From IMG/VR virus record IMGVR_UViG_3300025671_000055, positions 1 to 64,000 of that record: a stretch of 64,000 bases of DNA. One strand, given 5' to 3'. Origin of the DNA: a virus. The position numbers and the translations under genes are program-made. This document shows, piece by piece, positions 1-8,189 of the stretch (the stretch's first letter is position 1; each line of letters starts with the position of its first letter). Under the pieces are notes generated by a model, which had not been told where the DNA came from, did no database searches, and saw nothing but the letters and a program-made list of their open reading frames with translations.

Positions 1-46
1 ACATTATTTGAAGTCCTTCAAATAGATCATCTTTTTCTTCACTCAT
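1..46 (-). CDS. Start of the gene downstream of portal (partial)
   Basis: An ATG at 46 on the minus strand opens a frame (MSEEKDDLFEGLQIM) that runs off the left edge of the window. It follows the portal gene in the same direction after about 90 bases. In crAss-like phages the genes after portal lead to the major capsid protein, so this is probably a head-assembly gene, but only 15 residues are visible and no function can be assigned. Confidence 0.55.
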   Translation of the reverse strand, partial: MSEEKDDLFEGLQIM

Positions 47-136
47 AATTGCTGTCTTTATTTGGTTACAATATTAAAATTATTTTTATAATTAAACTCG
101 ATTATATTTATAGCTTTGTTCTATAGTGCTATAGCT
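47..136. other. Short AT-rich gap between portal and next gene
   Basis: Ninety AT-rich bases follow the portal stop. They contain a CTATAG-CA-CTATAG inverted repeat close to the stop codon and no clear terminator. A promoter or processing site for the next head gene could lie here, but no motif is convincing. Confidence 0.3.
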
Positions 137-2587
137 TTATTTGTTTTTGATTGCTTTAGTTCTTTGCTTTTCTAGCTTCATTTTTTCTTTAGCAATTTCT
201 TCTTTAGCTTGATTACTTCGAATAGTCTCGTCTAATTTAGCTTGATCTAGTTGTGTTTTTTGATCATTCCTTTTCTCTTCAACTTCTGTTCGTCGTAAAT
301 CTAATTCGTCAGCAATACCGTTACCGTCAGAATCTAATAAACCTGATTCTGTACGATAATTATTATTAGCTTCTCTCATAGCTGCTATTTGTATATCTGC
401 TTGAATCTTTTCTCTCTTAACAGCTATATCATCATCATGCTTCTTAATTTCGAATTCTCTTTCAGCTTCTGCTTGTTGTGCTTGAGCTTGTTGCATTTCT
501 TGTTGTTGTTGCATTTGTTGCTCTTGCATTTTATTATTTTCTTCTCTAATTCTTTCTGCAGAATTTTGAAGTTTTTTAGCAATATCTTGTACAGAGTCAG
601 ATTGCGATATAGCTACTAAATCCGAAATAGTTGCTTGACCATTTTGAATAGCTGCTTGAGATAACGCTCTAATGTCGTTATACAATTGCGTATCATTGCT
701 AGAATTAGAAAGATGTAAATCATACTCTGTAGAGGCAAACTCATCGAAATGAGTAATAAATTGCTGACTAAGGTCATCAAGTAAGAATTGCCCTTTTTGA
801 GGATTAGTTTTATATGCATATTTACAACATTCTAAAAATTTAGTTAATGCTCTTTTTCTAAAGTTTTGGTCTATAGCAAACCATTTTTCTGTAATGTGAG
901 ATGTCTGTGCAACTTCTCTTTCAACATTGCCTACTGCTTCTCTATTTTGTATTTGTCCTTCCCGTGCTCCAGAAACACCAGCTAGCTTGCCTAGTGTATT
1001 TTCTATGTCGACTAGTAAATTAGTATACATGCCTATTGCATTAGGATCTCCTATATTAACTTGTTGCGCAGTAAGCTGATTAAATTGTCCTGCAGACTTA
1101 CCTTGGGCAGGGCCTTTAAGGATTTCATTAGTAGGATCTAACCAAGCAAACTTATTTACAGTTACGTATCTCATCCACTCTTTTGGATCCCATCCTGAGG
1201 GTACAAGTGCAGAGTTAATAGCAGTAAAGGACCCCTTATACGTGGCAATTTCGAGCTCTCTTTTGTAGTAAGCTATGTCATAAGAATAAGCGAGAGGTTT
1301 CATAACGTCCATAAGAGATTGGACTTTATAATCGTTTGTGGAATTAACAGAGCCAATATATGGTGGGGTCCCTTTAGATTTATTTACTAATGATTTGCTA
1401 GCAAATGGTACAGGACGCATTACTGTGTAAATGTGGTCAGCTATCTTAGTTCCTTCTAACCATTCGTTTACCCATATCCATTTTACTTTTTCTCCAAGTT
1501 CTTTATTGGGTCTGTAGTCTTCAGGAACCCAATCTTTTTGCTCCACACCTTCTTCATCAAAATAAGTTAGCTCTCCAATCTTACGTCTAGAACGCCAACA
1601 TACTTTCATAACCCTTACATTGCCGTATGTATCAAATGCACCTGCAAAAGTTCTAACACCTGCTTCATTAGGATGAAATATATCTAATGCTCCAGCTTCT
1701 CCATAGAAATCAAATATTGATATATCTCTATTTAAGCCAACACCTCCACCACCATCCATAGCAGTGTCTACTTTTCCTTTTTCTAGGAAGTCTATATCTT
1801 TTGGTTTAAGAGTATCCCAATAATCATCGATTACTTGGCCTACAGATTTGTATCCGTATTCTACAATAATATCTGCATCTTCAATATACATAGAGCTGCC
1901 GCCAAGAGTATATAAGTTCATTGGATTTACTCGTCGCATTACAGGTTCTCCTCCTAATACACCGCAATATACTATTTCTTCACCTGCTGTAAGTAAGTCT
2001 TCAAATGTTCTTAAGAATTCAAAATCAAAGTTTTGTTCTTTGTATTCTTTTTTTAAGATTTTATTAGCTACGATTTCACTTATATCTTGGAACTCGTAAT
2101 TTTTATATCTTTCAAGATTTTGTAATCTTTTTTGTATTTCTTCTTCGGAAATAGATTCCATCTGGATGATTCCCATCATCTCTTGTTTAATCTGTTCCAT
2201 TAAAATTTGCTCTTTTCTAGAAATACCTTCTTGATCGCCTGAAGAAATATAAGCTTTAAACTCTTTCTTACGCTTTGCGTATTCTCCTAATAATAAATTA
2301 ATTTTTGTGTTTTCAATACCGATGTGTTGAAAAGTCGCAGGCAGTGAATCGAGATCTAAATTATCAGGATTAATAAATTTTTCAAAATCTCTAGGAGAGA
2401 TTACATTAGAACGTAGATTATAATTAATACGTTTATTTCTAAAACTGTTTCTAAGATTGACATCAGATGTTAAAAGATGTTCTGCGAAGTCTATATTCTT
2501 TTTATACCACTTATCTGTCTTTTGTGTATCAGATAATTTTTGTCGTGGAAAATTTATATAACCTTGATTATCTAGAGCGTCGGCCAT
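137..2587 (-). CDS. Portal protein
   Basis: This 816-residue protein is assigned as the portal, the dodecameric ring at the capsid vertex through which DNA is packed and ejected. The call rests on size, on its place directly downstream of the large terminase, and on portal-like central stretches recalled from crAss-like phages (around GVSGAREGQIQNREAVGNVE, after a long mixed alpha/beta region). The last 160 residues are a Gln/Glu/Lys-rich coiled coil (EQQMQQQQEMQQAQAQQAEA), as expected for a barrel or scaffold-contacting tail. It starts 29 bases after the terminase stop, so the two are probably co-transcribed. No catalytic motif is expected. Confidence comes mainly from synteny. Confidence 0.82.
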   Translation of the reverse strand: MADALDNQGYINFPRQKLSDTQKTDKWYKKNIDFAEHLLTSDVNLRNSFRNKRINYNLRSNVISPRDFEKFINPDNLDLDSLPATFQHIGIENTKINLLLGEYAKRKKEFKAYISSGDQEGISRKEQILMEQIKQEMMGIIQMESISEEEIQKRLQNLERYKNYEFQDISEIVANKILKKEYKEQNFDFEFLRTFEDLLTAGEEIVYCGVLGGEPVMRRVNPMNLYTLGGSSMYIEDADIIVEYGYKSVGQVIDDYWDTLKPKDIDFLEKGKVDTAMDGGGGVGLNRDISIFDFYGEAGALDIFHPNEAGVRTFAGAFDTYGNVRVMKVCWRSRRKIGELTYFDEEGVEQKDWVPEDYRPNKELGEKVKWIWVNEWLEGTKIADHIYTVMRPVPFASKSLVNKSKGTPPYIGSVNSTNDYKVQSLMDVMKPLAYSYDIAYYKRELEIATYKGSFTAINSALVPSGWDPKEWMRYVTVNKFAWLDPTNEILKGPAQGKSAGQFNQLTAQQVNIGDPNAIGMYTNLLVDIENTLGKLAGVSGAREGQIQNREAVGNVEREVAQTSHITEKWFAIDQNFRKRALTKFLECCKYAYKTNPQKGQFLLDDLSQQFITHFDEFASTEYDLHLSNSSNDTQLYNDIRALSQAAIQNGQATISDLVAISQSDSVQDIAKKLQNSAERIREENNKMQEQQMQQQQEMQQAQAQQAEAEREFEIKKHDDDIAVKREKIQADIQIAAMREANNNYRTESGLLDSDGNGIADELDLRRTEVEEKRNDQKTQLDQAKLDETIRSNQAKEEIAKEKMKLEKQRTKAIKNK

Positions 2588-2616
2588 AATAATAATTATT
2601 TTCTATTTTTACAAAT

Positions 2617-4788
2617 CTATGAATAAAAATTTGAATCTATAGTTCCAGTAGGTTTCTTTTTTAAAACGCCCATCTGAGAAAAATAATCATTATCTAGAAA
2701 TGTTTTAACTTCTTCTACACGTTTTTCTGTCTGTTTATACATAGTAGAATCTAACCACATAAGCATTATTAACGCAGATACTCTATCAAAGTTGCCTTGT
2801 GGGTTCCACATAACTAGCTCTGTTAAAAGTGCAGGAGAATATATAGTTTCGTAAATTTTAGTTTCTGAATTAATCGACGTAGTTTCTTGTAACCAAGACT
2901 TAACCATATTACGTCCTTCTGAGTTAACAGTTGCTGATGCGTTAATTCCTTTAGATGTGTTACCAGTTTGTTTATATGTATCAGAAGACCGCAATTGATA
3001 AGGCGTGTCTGCAAGTAAATATGTGCACTTATGGCGATCAAAGTAATTAAATAAACCGATAAGGTTTTTCTCATACATACCTATAGCGTTATAATATAAC
3101 AGAAGTTTTCTACAGATTTCATAAAAATCTTTTGCTTCAGAAGTTCTACCTGTATATTCTGCTACAAGTTGTCTTGTTAATCTATTCATTATAAATATAG
3201 ACGGAAGAGAGTCAGTAGTAGACTTATCTTTATCTACAACGTCTATTCCTGCTATGTATACATTTCTAGGAACTACGCCCTCATCATTTTTTTGAGGCTT
3301 TACCCATATTTCTACGCATCCTCGCTTATCGTCATTACGTTGCAATGGGAATTTTCTTATTGGTTTTAGATCCTGAATGGTACTAAACTCTACTTCGTTT
3401 CTATCGTTAAATGATAATATACCTTTAAAACTTGCATCTTGGAACTTAGCATATTTACCTCCTTCAACTTCTGCTAGCTGCTCTTTTAATTGTAGTGTTG
3501 GGAAAAATGCTCCTTCTAAAATTAAGAAAGCTTCCGACGGCAACATCGGTCCGTTAATTATTTCAGTTTGGTATACTGTTGGATCAGGAGACTTTTTAGC
3601 TACGTCTCTTTTACTTTCTATAAATACTCTAGACAGCTCTTCATTAGTAATAAGGTTAGGGCCTTTTTTAAATTCATTGAGTGTTAGAGAGTATGGTACA
3701 AAGTATCCTATAGTTCCTCTATTTTCAAATATGTCCTCAAACTCTACGCAATTGTAATCATGAGGATTTCTAAATATAGTTTCTGCGTATAGTGCAGCTT
3801 TTCCAGATACTAATCCTCCTGTCCCTAGGGCCCATATTACAAGATTCTTTTTTGCTTTAGATGCTTGTGTTGCTTCAATTGCTCCCCAAGATTCTTTTAT
3901 ATTATACATGAAACCAACCTCATCTAGTGCTACTAAGTTAGGCCGTGTTCCGTTAGCTGCTAGCGGGTTATCTTTAAATGTACGATGTCGCATCACAGAG
4001 CCTGTTCTTGTAGTTGCTTCTCTGTTAGCCATAAAAGAACCTGTGTGAGATATTGATAGTGGCGACGGATAATATTCGTCTCCTAGTTGAAAATCTCCCG
4101 CTAATAAATCTAATGCAGTTGTAACTTTTTTCATAAGAGGTATCGAATACTTAGTATCAATAGCCCCAATAATTGTATCAGATGCTAAAAAGTTTTTAGT
4201 TTTCTTTCTAGCTAAATAATCGTTATAATCTGTAGCCCCATCAAATAAAAAATTATGGTTGGCTATCCCCGATGTCGAATAACTCTTACCAGATCCCCGT
4301 GCCTGGATACTTATAAAGTGTTTTGCAGAATTTTTATACAGAGGCTTTCCTAGATTCTTACCGTGGTTCTTTCTAAGATATTCTCGTGCAGGTACGTATT
4401 CTAGTTTCTTTAATTCTTCTTTAGTTATACGTTGTAGCTTAAGAGCTAATTCTTTTTCAGGACCGTATTTACGATCACATGTATATTTCTTGTCATTAGT
4501 AAAGCCTGAGAATCCTCGGCATTCTTCGTAGATTAAAAATAGTTCCCAATCTATATCACGTAAGAACGGTAAGCCAAATGCTTGCGATACAGATGAATCA
4601 TCTTCAAATTGTATGTTATGGAAATTTATGTAATAGTATAGCGGCCCAGGCATCCATTTGCCTTGTTGCCAATATCCTTCTATACATTTACGTTTTTCTT
4701 CTTTCCAAAATGAAAGTCTCTCATAATGTTCTAGTATAGGATGGAATTGTGGTATCTCATCTAATCTAAAGTTCTTATTGTTTATCAT
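2617..4788 (-). CDS. terL: Terminase large subunit
   Basis: This 723-residue packaging motor has an N-terminal ATPase and a C-terminal RNase H-like nuclease. The Walker A-type loop is ARGSGKS at residues 163-169 and the Walker B is LVALDE at 285-290, with the catalytic Glu at 290. The nuclease domain begins near 510 with YIAGIDVVDKD (first acidic residue D516), followed by LLADTPY near 608 and a late Asp in the DRVSALIML stretch near 680. The length fits crAss-like terminases. Its start overlaps the end of the upstream zinc-protein gene by 14 bases. It cuts concatemers and drives DNA through the portal encoded just downstream. Confidence 0.95.
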   Translation of the reverse strand: MINNKNFRLDEIPQFHPILEHYERLSFWKEEKRKCIEGYWQQGKWMPGPLYYYINFHNIQFEDDSSVSQAFGLPFLRDIDWELFLIYEECRGFSGFTNDKKYTCDRKYGPEKELALKLQRITKEELKKLEYVPAREYLRKNHGKNLGKPLYKNSAKHFISIQARGSGKSYSTSGIANHNFLFDGATDYNDYLARKKTKNFLASDTIIGAIDTKYSIPLMKKVTTALDLLAGDFQLGDEYYPSPLSISHTGSFMANREATTRTGSVMRHRTFKDNPLAANGTRPNLVALDEVGFMYNIKESWGAIEATQASKAKKNLVIWALGTGGLVSGKAALYAETIFRNPHDYNCVEFEDIFENRGTIGYFVPYSLTLNEFKKGPNLITNEELSRVFIESKRDVAKKSPDPTVYQTEIINGPMLPSEAFLILEGAFFPTLQLKEQLAEVEGGKYAKFQDASFKGILSFNDRNEVEFSTIQDLKPIRKFPLQRNDDKRGCVEIWVKPQKNDEGVVPRNVYIAGIDVVDKDKSTTDSLPSIFIMNRLTRQLVAEYTGRTSEAKDFYEICRKLLLYYNAIGMYEKNLIGLFNYFDRHKCTYLLADTPYQLRSSDTYKQTGNTSKGINASATVNSEGRNMVKSWLQETTSINSETKIYETIYSPALLTELVMWNPQGNFDRVSALIMLMWLDSTMYKQTEKRVEEVKTFLDNDYFSQMGVLKKKPTGTIDSNFYS

Positions 4789-5029
4789 TTAATGCTGGCC
4801 ATTTATCTATTGGACAAGAAGATTCTAATGAGCGTGTTTTAAATTTTAAAGAACATCCACAGATTGAACAACAAGAAGAAATAAGAGCTGCACAGTTTGT
4901 AGACTTATGTTCACAGTCTGAGCAGATAGTATTTCTAGCCTCAGCTACTTCTTCTATAAATTCATTTTTTAATATCAGGTTTTTAATTCCTGATAATATT
5001 TTTTGTTTATTTTCCCAAATGTTATCCAT
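4775..5029 (-). CDS. Cys-rich zinc-binding protein
   Basis: An 84-residue protein with a helical N-terminal half and a Cys-rich C-terminal half (CSDCEH, then CCSICGC, then SCPIDKWP). The spacing suggests one or two zinc ribbons. It sits directly upstream of the large terminase, overlapping its start by 14 bases, and two bases downstream of the 178-residue gene. Location suggests a packaging accessory or late regulator, but nothing in the sequence proves it. Confidence 0.75.
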   Translation of the reverse strand: MDNIWENKQKILSGIKNLILKNEFIEEVAEARNTICSDCEHKSTNCAALISSCCSICGCSLKFKTRSLESSCPIDKWPALNDKQ

Positions 5030-5031
5030 AA

Positions 5032-5568
5032 CTATATTTCTCCTGATTCAGTTAAAGATACTATATTCTTTCCTTTCTTGGTTATTTTTTCTTCTTCGTA
5101 ATCTTTTTTAATCTTTTTATAATCATCAAATAACTTAGCTGTATTAGCCAACATAGTATCTATTTCTTTTAAAATTTTTGTGTCGACTTCTGCTATATGT
5201 TGTACATCTAAAGCTTGTTTGTATAGTTTCTTTAGTGACTTATCTCTCATCGTCATTATTTCGTTCCAATTAACTAATGCTCGCTCTGCATCTGAAAGGA
5301 CCATAGATTTGTATAAGTCTACTACGTCAGTCACATCTTCCCATTTAAATTTGGGATCTTTAAGAAAATCTTTTTTAATTATATCTAACTTATCAGGTAT
5401 ATTAAAAAACTTTGATTCAGGATTGTGTGCAAAGTCAATAGCCCACATTAATCGTGAGCTATTAGATTTAGACTTAGATTTATCTTTTGTATATATTTCA
5501 TTAAACTCTTTAATGATTTTTAACTCAGGATACATGTCCCAGAAATTATTTTCGTATAGTGCTTTCAT
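5032..5568 (-). CDS. Helical protein, candidate small terminase subunit
   Basis: A 178-residue, highly charged, helix-rich protein. The C-terminal third (about residues 115-165) looks like a coiled coil (KILKEIDTMLANTAKLFDDY), followed by a short basic tail. It lies just upstream of the zinc protein and terminase in the same operon, where many phages keep the DNA-recognising small terminase subunit. That role is inferred from position and helical oligomer-like character only; no recognisable helix-turn-helix is seen. Its start overlaps the upstream 65-residue gene by 23 bases. Confidence 0.7.
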   Translation of the reverse strand: MKALYENNFWDMYPELKIIKEFNEIYTKDKSKSKSNSSRLMWAIDFAHNPESKFFNIPDKLDIIKKDFLKDPKFKWEDVTDVVDLYKSMVLSDAERALVNWNEIMTMRDKSLKKLYKQALDVQHIAEVDTKILKEIDTMLANTAKLFDDYKKIKKDYEEEKITKKGKNIVSLTESGEI

Positions 5569-5743
5569 AATTTAATTTCTTAAGCTTTTCCCACATCTCG
5601 TTATAAGGAACTTCAGAATGATATTCTCTACTTCCTAAAATTATAATAGAACTTCCATTATGATGTTTAGCTAATGCATCTATTTTATAGAAAGTCACTA
5701 ACATTAATTTATTGTCTACAACTACTTCAAGTGTTAGATTCAT
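5546..5743 (-). CDS. Small unknown protein
   Basis: A 65-residue protein, not recognised. It opens with alternating hydrophobic residues typical of beta strands (LTLEVVVDNKLMLVTFY) and ends in a basic helix. It overlaps its upstream neighbour, the IHF-like gene, by 17 bases and the downstream gene by 23, so it belongs to the terminase operon and is probably translated by coupling. Confidence 0.65.
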   Translation of the reverse strand: MNLTLEVVVDNKLMLVTFYKIDALAKHHNGSSIIILGSREYHSEVPYNEMWEKLKKLNYESTIRK

Positions 5744-5987
5744 TTTGTTTCTTTTTTATGCAATAGTTTGCATGATTTATTTTTCTTTTATTAGGAACAA
5801 ACTTTCCAAAGTTATCTATGTGTATTATAGGAAACTTGTTCTCATCAAATAATCCTTCTGTCTTATGATCGCTACTAATTACCTCTGATATTTTAGAACC
5901 TAATAAGTTCCATATTTCTTCTGCCTGGGAAACTTTTATACCGTGAGCAGCTGCTATCTTTTTTAAAATCTCTTTTTGTTTATTCAT
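5727..5987 (-). CDS. IHF/HU-like nucleoid protein
   Basis: An 86-residue protein with the layout of the HU/IHF DNA-bending family: two N-terminal helices (KKIAAAHGIKVSQAEEIWNLLGSKI), then a beta arm with IIHIDNFGKFVPNKRK, the counterpart of the family's '(I)PGFGTF..' strand. crAss-like phages carry IHF-like genes near the packaging genes (recalled). The ATG at 5987 is chosen over an upstream one at 6011 because it gives the natural start MNKQKEI and an ATGAATAA overlap with the preceding stop. It may assist DNA packaging or promoter architecture. Confidence 0.75.
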   Translation of the reverse strand: MNKQKEILKKIAAAHGIKVSQAEEIWNLLGSKISEVISSDHKTEGLFDENKFPIIHIDNFGKFVPNKRKINHANYCIKKKQNESNT

Positions 5988-6510
5988 CAGGGATCTCGAT
6001 AGTAAAATCAAATTCTTGTTCTTCCACTACAGGTGCTTTAGAAGCATCATGTTTATATTCTTTAGGAGGCTTTACCTCTTCTTTCTTTTCTTTTTCTTTA
6101 ATAACAGGCTTTTCTTCTTTAGGAGGATTAGCAGTCATAACTAAATTCACTTCAATTCGATAGCCATCAGTATCAGGTTTATATCTCAGCTCAGGATGTA
6201 ATATGTTTTTATCGTCTATTAACGGCTTATTAAACATAGTCTTCTTTCTAAGCTTAGATATGATTACATTAAATTGTTTTTCAGCAATGCCTAAATCTTC
6301 TCTGATCTCTTTACGTACATCAGTAGACAAAATAAACTTAGCTCGTTTCTCTTCAGGCAGTGCTTCGTATTCGTTATTTAAACTTATCAGTTCAGCTAAT
6401 ACATCTCGCTCCTGGGGAGTAAGTCCAAGCATAAAATTCATAAACGCCAATATCTGACGATATATAATTTTATTATTTGTCGGTAATGATAGGACCTTTC
6501 GTTGCTTCAT
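5980..6510 (-). CDS. Winged-helix-like protein with charged tail
   Basis: About 176 residues from ATG 6510; 6546 and 6441 are alternative starts. The first two thirds resemble a helix-turn-helix or winged-helix fold (LTPQERDVLAELISLNN, then IREDLGIAEKQFNVIISKLRKK). The last third is a Lys/Glu/Pro-rich linker ending in an acidic tail (EFDFTIEIPDE). It overlaps the IHF-like gene by 8 bases. A DNA-binding regulator or packaging accessory is plausible; the family is not recognised. Confidence 0.7.
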   Translation of the reverse strand: MKQRKVLSLPTNNKIIYRQILAFMNFMLGLTPQERDVLAELISLNNEYEALPEEKRAKFILSTDVRKEIREDLGIAEKQFNVIISKLRKKTMFNKPLIDDKNILHPELRYKPDTDGYRIEVNLVMTANPPKEEKPVIKEKEKKEEVKPPKEYKHDASKAPVVEEQEFDFTIEIPDE

Positions 6511-6874
6511 GAATAATTGTTTTCTGCATTTCTTTATCAGTAGCAAGCATCTTAGCTACTTCATACCAAGTAATAAGCGCTCCCTGTGTAAGAGTAGCAA
6601 GTACTTCTATAATTGCATGGTACTCCATAGTCTTTGCATCTATGTTATTTGGTCTAGGTAATCTAAACTGTTGTACAGTTCTTTCACCGTGACCGAGTTC
6701 AGCAACTATGATGTCTACATGCCATGCTTTAAATATATGTTTTTCTTCTTTTATTTCTTCAGGATATGACTTATACTTAAACGTAAGTCCTGAAGCTGTA
6801 GATTTTTCTGATGCTACTACAAAAGCTGTAGCTAATAATTCTTTAGCTACTTTTAATTTCTCTGCTGTCTTCAT
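6473..6874 (-). CDS. Unknown 133-residue protein
   Basis: Not recognised. The N-terminus is a helix, the middle (YKSYPEEIKEEKHIFKAWHVDIIVAELGHGERTVQQFRLP) looks like a small beta sheet, and the last 50 residues are helical. It overlaps both neighbours (32 bases with the 65-residue gene upstream, 38 with the winged-helix gene if 6510 is its start), indicating coupled translation within the left operon. Confidence 0.7.
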   Translation of the reverse strand: MKTAEKLKVAKELLATAFVVASEKSTASGLTFKYKSYPEEIKEEKHIFKAWHVDIIVAELGHGERTVQQFRLPRPNNIDAKTMEYHAIIEVLATLTQGALITWYEVAKMLATDKEMQKTIIHEATKGPIITDK

Positions 6875-7040
6875 TGTTTATTAAATAACATTTCATTATT
6901 ACTTTGTCAGGGCCTAAGAATAATTTAGAATAAAAGAATTTATTCTGCTGTCTACAATAATCCTTAAATCTATCTTCTAAGACCCGTGACTTTTCTAATA
7001 TTTCTCCCAGATCCTCTGACCTTAATTCTCCAATTTCCAT
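6843..7040 (-). CDS. Small unknown protein
   Basis: A 65-residue protein with an acidic N-terminal helix and a hydrophobic strand near residues 38-55. The start codon shares one base with the stop of the upstream helix-turn-helix gene (TAATG), so translation is probably coupled. No function recognised. Confidence 0.6.
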   Translation of the reverse strand: MEIGELRSEDLGEILEKSRVLEDRFKDYCRQQNKFFYSKLFLGPDKVIMKCYLINNEDSREIKSS

Positions 7041-7306
7041 CAGTAATCCTCTTTTAATTCATCTGATAATGTGTATTTGCCTCTTGATATCTTAACTAGC
7101 AGTTTTCTTTCAGTCAATGAGCTTAACATCTTTTCAAGAGCAGCTCTAGAGATATTCAACTCGTCACAGATCTCTTGTTTGTTTACACCGTCACTGTACC
7201 AAACCTCATTAGGCATTTGTCGTATTATATAGAATAATGCATGGAAACTTCTGTCTTTAGACTTTAGAAGAATACTGTCATTAGTATCTAGGCTAACACA
7301 TATCAT
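7040..7306 (-). CDS. Winged helix-turn-helix DNA-binding protein
   Basis: An 88-residue protein made almost entirely of a winged-helix domain: KQEICDELNISRAALEKMLSSLTERKLLVKISRGKYTLSDEL is a classic helix-turn-recognition helix followed by a beta wing (residues about 43-85). It is probably a transcriptional regulator of this operon or of the divergent early promoters. A TATATTTG box ends only 4 bases before its ATG, implying a leaderless or nearly leaderless transcript. Confidence 0.75.
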   Translation of the reverse strand: MICVSLDTNDSILLKSKDRSFHALFYIIRQMPNEVWYSDGVNKQEICDELNISRAALEKMLSSLTERKLLVKISRGKYTLSDELKEDY

Positions 7307-7310
7307 AACG

Positions 7311-7318
7311 CAAATATA
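7311..7318 (-). promoter_or_regulatory. Bacteroidota-type -7 box (TATATTTG)
   Basis: On the minus strand TATATTTG matches the Bacteroidota sigma-A -7 consensus TAnnTTTG, followed by CGTT and the ATG at 7306. No good -33 TTG at the usual 19-21 base distance is seen. The same box-N4-ATG arrangement occurs at the next gene upstream. Confidence 0.5.
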
Positions 7319-7363
7319 ATAATTTTATAATAACTTGTACAATATTATTAATTATTATAATAT

Positions 7364-7879
7364 TTATATAAAAGGATGAAATACATTAAATACTTCTTTA
7401 TCGATGGTTTTTCTTTTTCTAGCTATGTATGGGTTTAACATGTAGATTACTCTAACCTCATCTCTAATTTTTCCTTTAAGCTGATAGATTACTCCTACTT
7501 TCATAAGCTTACTAAGTAACTTTAGAAACATAGCCTTAGAACTATAGTTTAAAAACTTCTGTAGTGACTTATTGCTATGAGGCTGTGAGCCATTCCACAC
7601 TATATTTAGAGGCGTTTTAAGATCTGTAGCCATCATAAGCATAGAATTAATCTCTGTACGTGATAACTCATTAGATAAATACTTAACTGTTTTAGCATCT
7701 AGTACAATATAATCGTCAGAAGTAATGACTACCATCTCTCCTTCTTCTGTTATATTAACTGACATCTTATCTTTACCAAGTTCTGATGATAATAATTCAC
7801 CAGTCTCTGCGTTTACATACTTACCCACATCAAACTGTTGTTTCTTAGTACTGCGCTTCTTAATTATTCTGTTTCCCAT
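7364..7879 (-). CDS. Winged-helix protein, RepL-like or regulator
   Basis: A 171-residue protein. The basic N-terminus (MGNRIIKKRSTKKQQFDVGKY) and beta-rich first third are followed by a helical, winged-helix-like region (SNKSLQKFLNYSSKAMFLKLLSKLMKVGVIYQLKG) and YMLNPYIARKRK. This recalls the RepL family of plasmid and phage replication initiators, where a 'NP' segment follows the wing. That link is by memory only; a repressor is equally possible. It lies next to the TAGTAC array in the divergent region, the obvious candidate binding site. Confidence 0.65.
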   Translation of the reverse strand: MGNRIIKKRSTKKQQFDVGKYVNAETGELLSSELGKDKMSVNITEEGEMVVITSDDYIVLDAKTVKYLSNELSRTEINSMLMMATDLKTPLNIVWNGSQPHSNKSLQKFLNYSSKAMFLKLLSKLMKVGVIYQLKGKIRDEVRVIYMLNPYIARKRKTIDKEVFNVFHPFI

Positions 7880-7883
7880 AATA

Positions 7884-7891
7884 CAAAGATA
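7884..7891 (-). promoter_or_regulatory. Bacteroidota-type -7 box (TATCTTTG)
   Basis: TATCTTTG on the minus strand is a perfect TAnnTTTG match, four bases upstream of the ATG at 7879, so the mRNA would start at or within a few bases of the start codon. The TAGTAC array begins about 20 bases upstream, where an activator or repressor of this promoter would bind. Confidence 0.55.
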
Positions 7892-7912
7892 TTATAAATA
7901 TATTACAATAAC

Positions 7913-7971
7913 TAGTACAAAAGTACTATTTTTAGTACCTATAGGGCGTTTTAGGTACTATTTTTAGTACC
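7913..7971. promoter_or_regulatory. Array of five TAGTAC half-sites (operator or iterons)
   Basis: TAGTAC half-sites lie at 7913 (+), 7923 (-), 7933 (+), 7955 (-) and 7965 (+). Neighbours are spaced exactly 10 bases, with one 22-base step, so all face nearly the same side of the helix. The inner ones form two copies of the palindrome GTACTATTTTTAGTACC, 32 bases apart. The array lies between divergent operons. It is most likely an operator or a set of initiator iterons for the DNA-binding protein at 7364-7879 or the one at 7040-7306. Confidence 0.65.
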
Positions 7972-8189
7972 ACCCTAAATCCTCTGTGTGTCAGTAGTAG
8001 TCTAGTCTATAGCCTGATATTTTATTTTTTACACTTATTCTTATTTGGTAGTCTTTTTCTAATTGGTGAATATACCCCCCGTATTTTTATATGAGCTATA
8101 AAATTTTGTAAGAGTGGTAACTAGCACAGTCAACGACCTGGGTTGAAAGTGAGCGGGGGCAAACCATTCCCTACGTTCAATTTTCAATT
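7972..8189. promoter_or_regulatory. Divergent control region and early leader
   Basis: This stretch lacks any ORF and must carry the early rightward promoter(s). It includes a run of six C at about 8078-8083. A potentially folded leader just before the gene at 8190 contains GTTGAAAGTG about 40 bases upstream of TTCAATTTTCAATT. No perfect TAnnTTTG box was found on the plus strand. Early transcription may therefore depend on the injected phage polymerase, whose promoter sequence is unknown (inference). Confidence 0.4.
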
